From Endoconidiophora laricicola (lineage: Eukaryota; Ascomycota; Sordariomycetes; Microascales; Ceratocystidaceae), in the NCBI GenBank assembly GCA_001640655.1, contig LXGT01000088.1, forward strand, positions 1 to 64,000: a stretch of DNA of 64,000 nucleotides. The letters run 5' to 3'. Below are positions 48,990 through 60,469 of this stretch, piece by piece. The notes under the pieces were generated by a model. It saw only the letters and a program-made list of their open reading frames with translations. It searched no databases and was not told the DNA's origin. Numbering within the stretch: position 1 is the stretch's first letter; the number at the start of each line of letters is the position of its first letter. The translations under genes and the position numbers were made by a program.

Positions 48990-50985
48990 TGCAACTATGA
49001 ACATTGCAAGCGATGCACTGATACAAGCTGTATTATTATAAGTATTATTTTTTATGTTATTTATATCATATCAACAAGCACAACACGTCGTGCTATCACA
49101 CCTCAATGTAACAGGTGTAATGGTAATATTCACTATAAGTACCTAACACCAAAAACCGCGGTTATAAGTTTTTCAACGCCTCTTTTCTATTTTCTTTGTG
49201 TATAATCATAAATTCTGTCCTATGTTCTTATAACTGATAGCATTACTTGATAACTAGAATTTACCATAGCTCCTTTTTTCTATACTAAATGTATTTCTGT
49301 TGATTATCGCAAGTCGTGGCTTTCTAGATAGAAATACTACAACCTTGATGCTTCAACTTTCGTCAAGTCCTTCTCTTTAACAGGAGCTACTACGTAGTCG
49401 AGAGCCGCAAAGCGCCAATTGACGGAATTTGCTAAAAAAAAAAACCCTATAGTAAATATTACAGTGATGATAATACTGTGTTAAAAAATTTCCTAACTAA
49501 AGTAAGAGAAATGGCTTTTATAATTCTCAGAAGGCCTTCCAGCGTTAAAAACCAACTACCCCATGTCAATTGGCGCTTTTTCAGGATTGTTAGCGGCTAA
49601 TGGTCGTTGGCGACTCTAACATATGGGCGAACTAATCAGCAACCGGACGTCTGCCCTGTACATATCAATAAACCCCATTGCCGCCTGCGACATGCCGAAT
49701 TGTGGACCGGTATGACCTAGAGCCGTCAGCAAGCGTTGATTGCCTTTTTATAGCGATTTGATGCCCTTAGCTAGAATTACCCCAACGGTTCAGCGAATAG
49801 TCACCTGCAAATCAGCCAGCTGACCCTCCGAATCGATCTCTAATATTCATACAGACCAAAAGTGTTTATACGTAGTTAACAGTAAGCCTGCCAAACGGTA
49901 CAACATCGTAATTCATTTTTTTTAAAAGCTATATAAGCGGTGTTAAGGCTACAGCAGTTGAGGTGAATCTGACATATTGAAGAAGCCTGCGGCTTGTGAA
50001 TGGTGAATGTTGCACAAATATAATTCATATGGATTCTAACAATGTCCGAACAATCATATGCATTAGATCCTGCGTACGTTATATTACGTTGTATGGCTGG
50101 CTCTCTGGACTTTATGTATAAAGGTCATGCACTCCTAGGGATGCTAGCTTCTGTATCCATGAACAGCAGACACGGCATATGGTATAAAAAGCTGGTTATA
50201 GTAAAAACGTCTCCAAAAATGATCCCTATTGTCAATCAGGAGTATGACCAAACTGCACAGCTTAGTCAAGAATTGGCGCTGAATACAAACACCACACATA
50301 GAAATTCATTGTACAGATGACTTGAGCCGGCCTAAAGTCCATTATTCCGTTCCTAGAATAAACCACATTTCCGCCTGTGGCCCCATGAATAGTGATTATA
50401 GCCGCTGCTGGAAACTAGCCATGATAGTACTACCCGCCCAGATGATCAGATTTGATAATAACTACATGTACTTACTCTTATGTAGAAACGACTATTATAA
50501 TGTAATATCAAAAAGGACACCGATAGCATTCTATCTTTCGTATTGGGCTATATATTATCATGATCTTATGCAGAAGGCGGCGGCGGCGGATGCTTCTACC
50601 ACTGGAACTGCCTGACAGAAAACCCACAAGAAGCCTTAGGCCTGCTTTAGTTCATAATCATGTAGTTAATGCCGAGATATCTACCGAAGCTTATACCAAC
50701 GATATGCCGAATGTGAACCTTGGTCTACTGTATGTAATAGCATGATATATCTCCATAGTCCTACCCAGCAACTACAGGCCGTTTGAGAGCCGAATTTCAT
50801 AAATATGCGCCTACTGCCAACCACAGTTTCTCTTCATTGAAAGATACTCTCGATATCATTCATTCATCCTCATCTTGTATGTAGATGGTTACTTTATATT
50901 CATTGTTCATATCAGAAGCGCTTACAGCCTCTCAAATTTAGTAGTTGGCAGTGTTATCTACGTACTTGACTAGACGAGCCTCATA
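48990..50985. other. gene-free stretch before the P450 gene
   Basis: Two kilobases with no recognisable gene. Short ORFs at 50042-50320 and 50322-50615 lack family resemblance or splice context. The last few hundred bases probably form the P450 promoter. Confidence 0.4.
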
Positions 50986-53043
50986 ATGAACTCGTTGAAA
51001 TCCGATAATCACCTCGTTGCTGAAAGTCCATACCGTATCACGCATGATGTAGCACTCATCTTAGGTATCTCAGTTGTGGTACTTCTTGTAAGTTTGAAAT
51101 ACGACACAACACACGCCTGTTTATATCCCCTAGCCTACTATTGTATAGTAAGAGAGGCGCATGTCAAAAAAAAAAACTATGGCTCAAATCTAACAACAAG
51201 ACCTCAGGCATCACTTGCCTATATCGTGCATCAAACATGGCTACACCCTTTAGCAAAGTATCCTGGCCCATTCCTGCTGAAACTATCGTCATTGCCTGAG
51301 CTCTGGCATGCATGGATTGGTGACCGTCACTTATATCTACATGCATTGCACGTGAAATATGGTATGTACACATAAGGTCTCGCGGTTCAGTAAAATCAAG
51401 CTTCATGGCTCGGCCACGCCATCGTTTCTCTGCACGACATATACAGGCATGTAACTAATCCTCGCTTTTACACGGATGGCAGGCCCCGTAGTCCGATTTG
51501 GGCCTAACCATATCTCTTTCAATACCAACACGGCCCTCAAGAAGATATACGGACACAACAACCATATACGCAAGTCTGAATTTTATGATGCCTTTGTTTA
51601 CCCTGTCCCTAATCTGCATAATACACGGGATAAGAGCACACATAACCGCAAACGCAAGGTCATAGCCAACGCATTCGCTTTGACTACGATCAAGAATGTC
51701 GAGAAGTATATACTTTCCAATATCACTAAGATGTGCGACCTCATGAGCCGCGACCACGATGCAGTTGCCATCCGCATGGGAGATGCTGTTCAACCGACGT
51801 TCAAGGACGAAAAGGATATGAAAAGTGTCGAGTGGTCAGTTCCGCGGAATATGGCGCACTATTTCTCATATCTGGCCATGGACATCCTTGGCGACTTAAG
51901 CTACGGAAAATCTTTCAATATGATCCAGGCCAAAGATAACCGGTACTCTCTTAAGCTGATTGCGAGTGTTACAAAGGAGCATCTTCTTGTGAGTGAAATG
52001 ATGGTTTCGATGAATCTAGACCTGATATATGGGACCAACCATTAACTTGAGCGCTCTAGTGTGGTGTCATGCCAATCATCCTTCGTCTTGGCGTCTCTCG
52101 AATCCTCTTCCGCGATATACTGGCGGATCGCGACAAGTTCTCCGAGTATAGTCAACTGAGACTCAAGGAGCGGACAAGCCTTGGTATTACAACGGACCGC
52201 AAAGACTTTTTTACGTATTTAATGCAAGCTATGGAAGAAGACGACACATTTACCATGTCTGAGCTATGGTCAGAATCGACATTGCTGTAAGTGTCCATAC
52301 GTATTTCTACTCACCACCAACTATATCGCTAACGTATCTCCCTTATGTTAAATAGACTTATTGCTGGCGCTGACACTACATCTACTTCCATGTCTTCTAT
52401 ATTCTTCTATATGGTCCGTAACCCTGATGTGCTGGCAAAGGCTACAGCCGAAATTCGATCAAAGTTTGATTCGGTCGATGATATCAAGATGGGCACTCAA
52501 CTATCATCTTGTATCTACCTGAGGGCTTGTATTGACGAAGGAATGCGTCTATCTCCATCCGTTGGTGGTCTTTTGCCCCGTGAAGTTGTGAACGGCGGTG
52601 ACGATATTGATGGTTATTTTATCCCCCAGGGCACTATTGTTGGCGTGCCACACTATGCTATCCAGCATAACCCAGCTTACCACCCTGAGCCCTTCAAATT
52701 TGTCCCCGAGCGCTGGATTGAAGGTGCTTACAATCCCGTAGCAGACCGCGTCAATACATCTGTAGATGTAGCGCTAGTGAACAGTGCCTTTGCGCCTTTC
52801 TCTACGGGCCCAAGAAGTTGCATCGGCAAGAATGTGGCCTACACAGAGATGATGAACACCCTCGCACAGCTCCTCTGGGCTTACGACATTCGCCAGGCCC
52901 AAGGCGTTATTGACCCCAGTGGAGGATGCACTACCAACTCCGAAGGTAGAAAGAGACCAGATGAGTACCAGTTGAAGGACTGCTTCACCTCTACTTCACC
53001 TGAAGGACCTCTAGTTCAGTTTAGGCAGCGTGTGGCCGTCTAG
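50986..53043 (+). CDS. microsomal cytochrome P450 monooxygenase
   Basis: Five exons (50986-51087, 51208-51361, 51483-51988, 52060-52286, 52356-53043) encode 558 residues. A membrane anchor (LILGISVVVLLASLAYIV) is followed by the proline-rich hinge HPLAKYPGPF. The I-helix oxygen-activation motif is AGADTT (333-338), the K-helix ExxR is EGMR (391-394), the PERF-like motif is PERW, and the heme loop is FSTGPRSCIG with the ligand Cys at about 485. All diagnostic residues are intact, so it should be an active ER-bound enzyme working with P450 reductase. It resembles fungal P450s of the benzoate-hydroxylase/CYP65 kind, but the substrate cannot be told. Introns are 69-121 nt, all in phase. No neighbouring biosynthetic genes indicate a metabolite cluster. 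Confidence 0.92.
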
Positions 53044-54045
53044 TTGGCAGAGCTTTGAGATTACTCTTCGAATGTTAGATCTTGTGTAGTAGTTAGTATA
53101 TCTTTAGATCAAGGTTATGGGAATATGTTTGACGATCATGAGCAAAATGAATAGTTGAGAGCTAATAGATGAATGACTCTATCGTCCTTTATAAATAGTA
53201 TAATTGATAGTGATCGTAAATTTATCTTTCAGATACAACGGGACAAATAATTTCACGATGTGCCAACTACCGAGTAATTGAATTGAATACTATAGATTGG
53301 TGCGAACCCTTAGTTGGGGTTACCATGAGAAAGCGGTAAGTTAGCAACAATATAATTCTTATTCTAGCATCAATTTACATCTTATTCTCTGTAATTTTTT
53401 GCTTCCAATTTGCTTTATCGCCTGCCATTGACTCATCTCCACAAACGAAATATACTGAGGCTTGATTTAACTTAGCCTTCTCTTCTCTTTATATTCCTTG
53501 ATCTTCATGTTCCATTATAGACTGACTGTCAATCAATCATCTGGCAATCTGACTCTGCTTTTCTCGTTTTGCTCTGGGTTCTCTCTGCCAATTCCCCGAT
53601 TACACAACATTCAAACCTGGCTTAGCGCTATCTAATCTTAGCTACGATCTAGGAACTCGAACTTGTTCTGCGGCATAAATTTTGCTACTGAACTACTACC
53701 CGATTTTCTAGCGACACACCTTGACGCGGATAGACATCTCATAATATTCGACTTGCTTTTGCCATCATTGGCATATAGCTCGAAATCAAAAATATATACG
53801 GCTTATCAAGGCGCATGTAATCGAGTCTACAACGCCGCGATTAACGTTCCGGACGCGATTGAATCAGCCAACGACGCGAAAGATAGGATACGAACCGAAT
53901 ACACGATATCACTTGAAACTGCGCCAACAACTTCTGCCACTACCAACGCATTACACGTTGCCTTTCTAGGGACAGCCTTGTTTGAAGCAGCAGATCTGGG
54001 AGCAATCAATAGAGTGTCGCTGACTAAACCTTTGGCAAACCTAAA
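53044..54045. other. region upstream of the FG nucleoporin
   Basis: Includes a pyrimidine-rich stretch (about 53400-53640) that looks like a leader. A frame open from 53642 to beyond 54045 (containing AAINVPDAIESANDAKDRI) lies in another phase from the downstream gene and has no ATG. It may be the missing N-terminal coding part of the nucleoporin. Confidence 0.4.
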
Positions 54046-55488
54046 ATGCTTGGTGGATCTGCTTTCGGACAGCCTAGTGCGCTTGGCCAGAAACCTTCGC
54101 CGTTTGGCCAGCCCGCCTTCGGTCAAGCATCACAGCCTTCTGGTACCAGCGCATTTGGACAGCCATCTCAACTGGGGAGCAGCAGTGCCTTTGGCAAGCC
54201 TAGCGCGTTTGGGGCGCCATCTTCCGTGTCTAACACATCCGGCGCTTTTGGAAATGGGCAACAAAACCCTGCCTTTGGCCAGTCAGGCTTTGGCTCTGGA
54301 GGTACGCCTGCTGCTGCCTCGGGAAGTGCCTTTGGCCAGGCATCTGTGTTTGGCCAGAAGCCTACATTCGGTGCTCCGTCGTTCGGTCAGACAGGCTTTG
54401 GAAAGCCTGCATTTGGAGCTGTATCATCTCCTGCGGCTGGCAACGCGTTTGGCCAACCCGTACAATCACCCCAAGCTAGTGCATTTGGCGCGCCACAGAA
54501 TAACCAGAACACTATCAATAATGCCTTTGGGCAGCCTTCGAATCCCGCACAAACCGGAGGTAGTGCTTTTGGGCAACCGTCACGAACGGGCCAGACTACC
54601 GGAAGCCCGTTTGGGCAACCGTCACAGATAGGAGGTAATACTAGTGCTTTCGGCCAACCGTCACAGCTTGGCTCCAAACCGACTCCATTTGGTAGCACAT
54701 CTTCTATAGTTGGCGGTGGAGGCGCAAGTGGAGGCTTCGGAGGCTTTGCTAAAACTACGGCTACGAGCTCACCATTTGGCCAAGCTAGCACCAACGGCCC
54801 CGGTAACTCTGGCCCATTTGGTAGCAGTAACAACAATGCTGCTGCATCAGGAAGCCCATTTGGCCAGCCTTCAGCTATGGGAGGGAGCAGTGCCTTTGGA
54901 AGCAATGCATCGGTTACACCTGGGTTTGGGCAGCCAGCTGCGAAGCCCAATCCGTTTGGTGCACCGTCCACATCTACCAGCGCGTTTGGACAACCGTCTA
55001 ACCTAGGGGCTAAGAACCCATTTGGTGCACCGAGTTCCAATACGACTTCTAGTGGAGGATTTGGTCAAAAGCCACAGAACAATACCGCACCTCTTGCGAA
55101 TCCGTTTGGCGCACCTTCAACGGCTACAGCTGCAGCAGCTGCTACCGCCAAAACTAACGACCCATATCCTCCAAATAGTGGGAAGCAGCACCCTGCGCTG
55201 GAAACCTATACAACGCGCAACAGTCTCACACAAATGCTGGCCACATTCAAGGGCCAACCTGTCCAGTATATGTCCGGAACTGCTGGATTGCAAGAGAATG
55301 GAATATGGTATAAAATCATGTTTCCAGCTGGGCCTCCCATTAACTACGGCGCTACTGAAATCCCGTATGATGCCATGGATGCCAATGTGAAGCAACAATG
55401 GGAGCGTTTTTCCGAGACTGGAGTGTTTTCGGATGGAAAGATTCCTATGCAGCCTCCACCGCGCGTAGCTTGCTCTTGGGACTTTTAA
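54046..55488 (+). CDS. NUP42: FG nucleoporin, Nup42/Amo1 type
   Basis: The ORF encodes 480 residues from the first in-frame ATG. Residues 1-360 are FG repeats, mainly SAFGQPS, NPFGAPS and GFGQ, of the kind that line the nuclear pore and bind transport receptors. The C-terminal 115 residues match the Amo1/Nup42 C-terminal domain: LTQMLATFKGQPVQY, then NGIWYKIMFPAGPP, an acidic YDAMDANVKQQWERFSETGVF, and the ending VACSWDF. That domain binds the mRNA-export factor Gle1 in yeast and humans. Homologues start with a CCCH zinc finger and a linker, which are absent here. A TAA at 54025 closes this frame, while another frame stays open upstream; a one-base shift near 54030 (CCTTTGGC) would join them. 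The true start is therefore uncertain. Confidence 0.85.
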   Translation: MLGGSAFGQPSALGQKPSPFGQPAFGQASQPSGTSAFGQPSQLGSSSAFGKPSAFGAPSSVSNTSGAFGNGQQNPAFGQSGFGSGGTPAAASGSAFGQASVFGQKPTFGAPSFGQTGFGKPAFGAVSSPAAGNAFGQPVQSPQASAFGAPQNNQNTINNAFGQPSNPAQTGGSAFGQPSRTGQTTGSPFGQPSQIGGNTSAFGQPSQLGSKPTPFGSTSSIVGGGGASGGFGGFAKTTATSSPFGQASTNGPGNSGPFGSSNNNAAASGSPFGQPSAMGGSSAFGSNASVTPGFGQPAAKPNPFGAPSTSTSAFGQPSNLGAKNPFGAPSSNTTSSGGFGQKPQNNTAPLANPFGAPSTATAAAAATAKTNDPYPPNSGKQHPALETYTTRNSLTQMLATFKGQPVQYMSGTAGLQENGIWYKIMFPAGPPINYGATEIPYDAMDANVKQQWERFSETGVFSDGKIPMQPPPRVACSWDF

Positions 55489-56337
55489 TGCTCTGGTATG
55501 ATTGATTGGTGTTGTAATGACTTGCTTGGGTTAAGGACTACTTAGTTATATTGTTCACTCAATAACATATTCATGCGTGCAATGTAAAATCATTTTCTAC
55601 TATTGTGATTCACTGGACATTTATACCTATACGAATCCCTGTATCATACCATATGTATTATCTATCTCATCATATAGCAAACTTGCTTTATTTGATCTAA
55701 CATTCATCGTTGACTATTTTTAGTCTTATAAAAAAAGTAACGAATGAAGCTGGCCGTGTTCAACCGTGAACCCTGACTTTCGACTTGCTCTTACGCCACT
55801 ATACTAGGAGCTCACGCCACACACGCAACTGTGGCTGCATGCGTCAGCTCTCTATATTGGGCGATGAATCATTCTGAGCGTGGGAGCTTAGCACTGCTAA
55901 TAATGGCAGCTGTAGTTATCATCAACCGCTTCTACTATGTAGGCGCATTGCAGTTCATATAAAAATAAGGGCCCGTTTCTAGCTATACAGAGTTGAAAGT
56001 CGGCGTTGTCTTGGCCGTCATCAATACTTTAGCACGTTAGCACCAGCTAACCTAATCATAAATTGCATTGCTTGCATTGCTCCAGTTTGAAGCTTTTGTT
56101 GTTCTTTTCCCTGGCTTATCTTTCAATCTATTTGCAGTTGTCTGTTTCTGCAGTCTTCAAAACTGTTGCTAGCTTTATACTTGTAAGCGATGGTTATTGT
56201 TACCCTAGGGCATCATAAATCAGGCGTGTTTTCTATACAACATAACCGATAGAGACAAGCGACTACTTGATCTGAAGCGCTACTTGCAAATTCAACTTAC
56301 CGGATATTATATCCTGGAACTCTGAAATCAACTAGCA
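55489..56337. other. intergenic region between NUP42 and CUE3
   Basis: It carries the 3' flank of NUP42 and the promoter of the next gene. No additional gene is seen. Confidence 0.5.
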
Positions 56338-58455
56338 ATGGATATACTGCCTAACTTTGTCCGTTTCCCACGCGGTGGCTCTCGCCATAGCATTCCAGTA
56401 CAGAATTGGGCGTCACTGATAGATGCTTATAGTACGCTGTCAAAGGCCATTCTAGCACTCAGTCCCGAGAAGTTTAAATCATGGCTTAAAACATCAAGTG
56501 GCAAATCGGCTTCTGTTTTCTTAACTGAAGCTTATGCGGAGATGGCCGTCTTTGGCCCTGGAGCAGTTGTTGGTGGTTCTCCCAGGAAGACGGCGGCGTT
56601 CATCCGGCTACTGCGTTCTTTATATACTCAAATTTTGAGCAAAAGCAGCCACAGCGACTGCAGTTTAGACGACGAATCTCTGGCAGTATTGACTTCATGG
56701 GAACTACTTGCTGATATATCTCTTATTGATACACTCAACGCGCGAGAAGTAGTTAATATGGCATGGCTTGTATATGCTTCGCGTGTCGAAGCTAGCTTGG
56801 CAGGCCTGAAGAAGAGCGTAGTACGTCTTTTAGAGGCCAATCTGTCTAGTGATGTTCGAAGTACCGAGAGGACACTATCCCGCCTCAACCATCTACTACA
56901 CGCCGACCCGCGGACTGCTGCATACTTTGCCGCAGGCGATGACTTTCTAGACGGGGTTGTCACATGCTATAAAATCATGGATCCTTTGCTGCGGAAGGTA
57001 CTCATTGCAACCGGGTATCTATGTCTCCATGGGCTTTTGGATCCAAGCGAAACAAGGCTTGGAATGCTGGCAGATCGCCTGTATATGCTCAAGGCCGCAG
57101 CTGAAGCCCATAAAGCCGGGCCTATAAATGAGCGGGACTCATATGTCGTCGAGTTGATTTCATCTACGCCCCTTCTCGGACAGATCAAACGTATTGCCGA
57201 TGGTAGTTCTGTTCCAGGTAGTGCTACCCTCATTAGTCGCGTGACTGGCCTGCAAAGCTTTTGCAGATCTGGTAGCAACTTCGTAAGAGCTAGACGTGGC
57301 GGCGTGAAAAAGGCCGCAAAGAAGAAGAGCACGGGCAAGGGTAAAGAAGTCGTGATCGGGGCCATCACCAACTCAGAGGAAGTTCAATTGCACGCCCATA
57401 AGCTGTCCAAGGTCGTAGAAGTCCAAGATCTATTTCCTCATCTAGGGAGCGCATTTGTGTGCAAGTGCCTTGATGAGTATGATGAGGATGTTGAGCAGGT
57501 TGTTTCACATCTTCTCGACGAGTCTCTACCACCGCATCTAGCATCGCTAGATCACTCAGAACAACTGTAAAGCTTACCTGGCCACATAAGACAAAACATG
57601 ATAAGACGCTAACTTAGATATAACAGGTCTAATGGTACTGAGCTGCCTTCATCATTGCATTCAATACATCCACCACTTAATGGACGGGCACCTTTGCCAA
57701 CACGGCGTAACGTGTTTGATGATGACGATCTAGATCGGCTTAATGCATCTGTCGCACACAATCTTCATATTGGTAAAGGTGGAACCAACGAAACCGCCGA
57801 TGACATGTTAGATGACAAGTCAGCTGCTCCTAGCAAGGCCGCAATTTTGTCAGCATTGGCAGCCTTTGATGCTGACGACGATGAGCGTGACGATACGTAC
57901 GATGCTGACGACGTTGGTGCTTCAATTGATCAGTCCCAGGACGACGCTGATGATGTCAGTTCGGGGCATGAACAGGCACTTTGGACTACTTACATCTCAT
58001 CACCTGAGATATTTGGTCGTACTAAAGAGGCAAAAATGCTTCCAGGCCGCAAGTCCCTTCTCACTGAAACAGGCATGACGGATGAAATGATAGAAGGATG
58101 GGCCTTTATGTTGGAGCGCTCACCACAGCTAAAGCGGAAGCTGCAAGTCAAGTACAGCATGTTTGATGGATCGCAATCCCAGTTGACATCGACACGTTGG
58201 GCTCGCCCCAAGGGCAACAGTGACGATGAAGGTGGCGGCGGAAGTGGCGACAGAGTTAATACGGCCTATCGAGGCCGCGGGGGCCGTGGGGGTCGTGGAA
58301 ATCGCGGAGGAGGACGGAGGGGTGGAAACGTTGCTGGCCCTTCAAACGAAGCAACGACCGACCAAGCACGGAAGAAGAAGGAATCAAGTAAAGGGTCTCG
58401 AGCGAACCATAATCGCCGTGATGCCCATGCGAAGAAAATGGCTCGTGGGGGCTAG
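56338..58455 (+). CDS. CUE3: Cue3/ASCC2-like CUE-domain protein (ribosome quality-control trigger)
   Basis: Two exons (56338-57566, 57627-58455) encode 685 residues. Yeast Cue3 and human ASCC2 bind ubiquitin and form the RQT/ASCC complex with the Slh1/ASCC3 helicase, which splits collided ribosomes. The N-terminal helical part (LPNFVRFPRGGSRHSIPVQNW; HLLHADPRTAAYFAAGDDF) matches the ASCC2 family. The CUE domain lies at about 362-402 (VQDLFPHLGSAFVCKCLDEY..VEQVVSHLLDESLPPHL), with the FP and terminal LL features that contact ubiquitin. The C-terminal part contains acidic stretches, RRNVFDDDDLDRL, WERSP-like MLERSPQLKRK, and a Gly/Arg-rich RGGRGGRG tail likely to bind RNA. The 60-nt intron falls after the CUE domain and is in phase. 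Confidence 0.88.
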
Positions 58456-58906
58456 AAGCCATGTCGTCTAGTATAATAAGAGTAGACAAAAATATACTTT
58501 GAGGCTTATCTATAGAATATATCGTAGCACGTGCTACTTATAATAACCTTATATAGCCCCGATATTACATAGGCTTCCGCGAAAGCTAGTTGGTTTTATC
58601 TTGACAATCTCACGTATTTTATACAAAACTTCGACTTGGTTTTTTGGTCATATCTGTACCATGATGGTTATCTGCTTGTATTAGGCCCCTCTTACATTCA
58701 CTGAAACCATTGGTCTTTTGTTTCTTGTGTGGCCAGCCATACAAAGAGGAGCGAGTTATTTGTTTCCCTCAGTATCACGCTTATTTGTATAGGATTATTT
58801 TAGTCTGAAAAAGATCTGAATAGCTAATCAAGTTACTTCATGCATATACTAGACAAGATGTCAGGAAAATACTCAGTAGCTAAGAACTCCAAGACCCAAT
58901 GGCCAT
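58456..58906. other. convergent 3' intergenic region
   Basis: AT-rich spacer between the convergent CUE3 and THI4 genes. No gene. Confidence 0.5.
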
Positions 58907-59979
58907 CTATAGACCAACATCGTTCTGCTTCTTGCGTAGGTCAAATACACGTAGAGCCTCATCGGCAGCCTTTACGCCACTCAGGGCCATGGCGCCAAAG
59001 GTCGGACCTAAGCGGTTTGCACCGTCGACTTCAGAAAGCTCCATGCCGCCGACAATCAAGCCGGGGACGATTTCACGGGTATTCTTGACAATGGCATCTT
59101 CCGCCAAGGTCATATCAAGGCCACGCATGTCATCAAGCTTCTCAATATACTGCATTGAGACGCGATGTTTGATACAGAATGCTCTCATCGGGCCTATAGA
59201 GAGTCAGTCACTGTCCAATCGTCATGCATCTGGGGATGGCCGACGAGTAGCCGGCGCATTACTTAGTAGCTTACCGTCGTGTCCCGCTGTGGAGATGACC
59301 ACGGGGGCATTTGTTGTGTTGGGGTCCATGCACGACTGGTCCTCATGATGAAGCGATACAAGGGTCCAGTTGATGACAACGCCAGCCACACGGATACCTT
59401 CATCGCCTTCACCAGAACGGGTGATAAGGTCCTTAACAGCCGTAGCGTTGAATAGCTTTACATTAGGCATAGTGAGGACTTTGTTCAGAACAGTGCTAGT
59501 AAATAGCGCAGCATGCCTAACGACGACAATGTGACCTTCATCTTCGTACGGCACGCCAATCGCGCGCAGGAAGACATTGGCGGGTTTGCGCATAACCATG
59601 GCACTAAATAGCTGGCCTCCAAGCCAGACACCGCCACCTGGGGCAACACCGGCCTCAATTTTGGCAATACAGAGGTCCGGGCGTGTCTTGGCCAACACGT
59701 AGGCAGCTGATAGACCACAGGATCCCGCACCGATGATGACTAGGTCAGATTCAGCGTGGGCATCGAGGTCGGCGAAATAGCGGTAAATCTAGCGCGCGAG
59801 ACCTGGCTTTCGCGGATAGGCGCAAAGGTGATTGTGTCCCATTTTCCTTTCATAGCAATCAGCTCCGAGCCAAGTCCGTTGTCGGTAGTCACATCGACAG
59901 TGGTCGGGACGGAAGCCATTACCTTGGAAACAACAGGCTGGACGGAGCGAAGTTCGGGGGAAATAGCAGTGGGTGCCAT
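58907..59979 (-). CDS. THI4: thiamin thiazole synthase Thi4, with a one-base frameshift
   Basis: Exon sequence 59979-59275 and 59193-58907 (81-nt intron) would encode about 330 residues if one base were restored. Thi4 makes the thiazole half of thiamin from NAD, glycine and its own cysteine sulfur, as a single-turnover protein. Visible features: FAPIRESQVSRA, then LVIIGAGSCGLSAAY (NAD-binding loop), PGGGVWLGGQLFSAMVMRKP, NWTLVSLHHEDQSCMDPN with the sulfur-donor Cys kept, STAGHDGPMRAFC, and RLGPTFGAMALSG. At 59789-59790 the frame breaks: after SRA the sequence reads GCTAG, and one extra T would restore the family's SRAM..RYF. Everything else is intact, so this is either an assembly error or a very recent loss. 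A TPP-riboswitch-like element lies upstream. Confidence 0.9.
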
Positions 59980-60077
59980 TTTGATAGACTGCTTAGTTGT
60001 ATAGTTTAGTATGTCTACATAGTGCGTTAGATGGTCTTCTATGATATCCAGTATGTTGAGGGAGGGCTAAAAGCTAG

Positions 60078-60148
60078 CTTGATCCTTTTCGCTAGTATTA
60101 TCCAGATCAAGTCGAAGCCGTATAATACCAGCACAATTACCATCTCAA
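60078..60148 (-). promoter_or_regulatory. TPP-riboswitch-like element in the THI4 leader
   Basis: About 100-170 bases upstream of the THI4 ATG the minus strand reads TTGATCTGGATAATACTAGC, then GAAAAGGATCAAG. This matches the P4-P5 side of TPP aptamers (CUGG and CUAG form P5 around AUAAUA). A TGAGA, the conserved pyrimidine-sensing core, lies at 60143-60147. It is about 30 nt from the TTGATC block, farther than in compact bacterial aptamers. A near match, CTGGTA, lies closer at 60126-60131. A possible P1 is CTTGA at 60205-60209 with TCAAG at 60078-60082. In fungi such elements sit in 5' introns of THI4/NMT1 genes and control splicing by thiamin. The 3' half is convincing; the 5' half is uncertain. 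Confidence 0.72.
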
Positions 60149-60460
60149 GGCGAGGCTTTATAGAAAGTTACACAGTACTCTATATGAGCGAGTAGCCTAA
60201 TATGTCAAGACGTCGAGGGCATCGTGGAACCGTACGTTTAGTCTGCGCGTCAGCAAAACAAACGAGATACAGAAAAATAGTAAGTAGGTCCTCTTGTCTT
60301 CCCAGGATAGTTCCCAGGACTGTTATGAGTCGAGAAGACAGTTGCAGATTTGATGAGCTGGGGCAGCGAAAGGCGATGTTTAAGATTGGTGGAAGAGCAC
60401 TAAGATCGGCGACAATGATAAGAAGTAAAAGACATGTTGAGGGACGGGAGCTTTGGCCTC

Positions 60461-60468
60461 TTATATAA
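60461..60468 (-). promoter_or_regulatory. TATA box of THI4
   Basis: A TATATAA element within the palindrome CTTATATAAG (60460-60469) lies about 480 bases upstream of the THI4 ATG. Initiation soon after it would place the riboswitch-like element inside the leader. Confidence 0.5.
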
Positions 60469-60469
60469 G

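Noticed and set aside
50042..50615. Two adjacent ORFs before the P450 gene
   Set aside because: No recognisable domain, no in-phase splice joining and no conserved motif.
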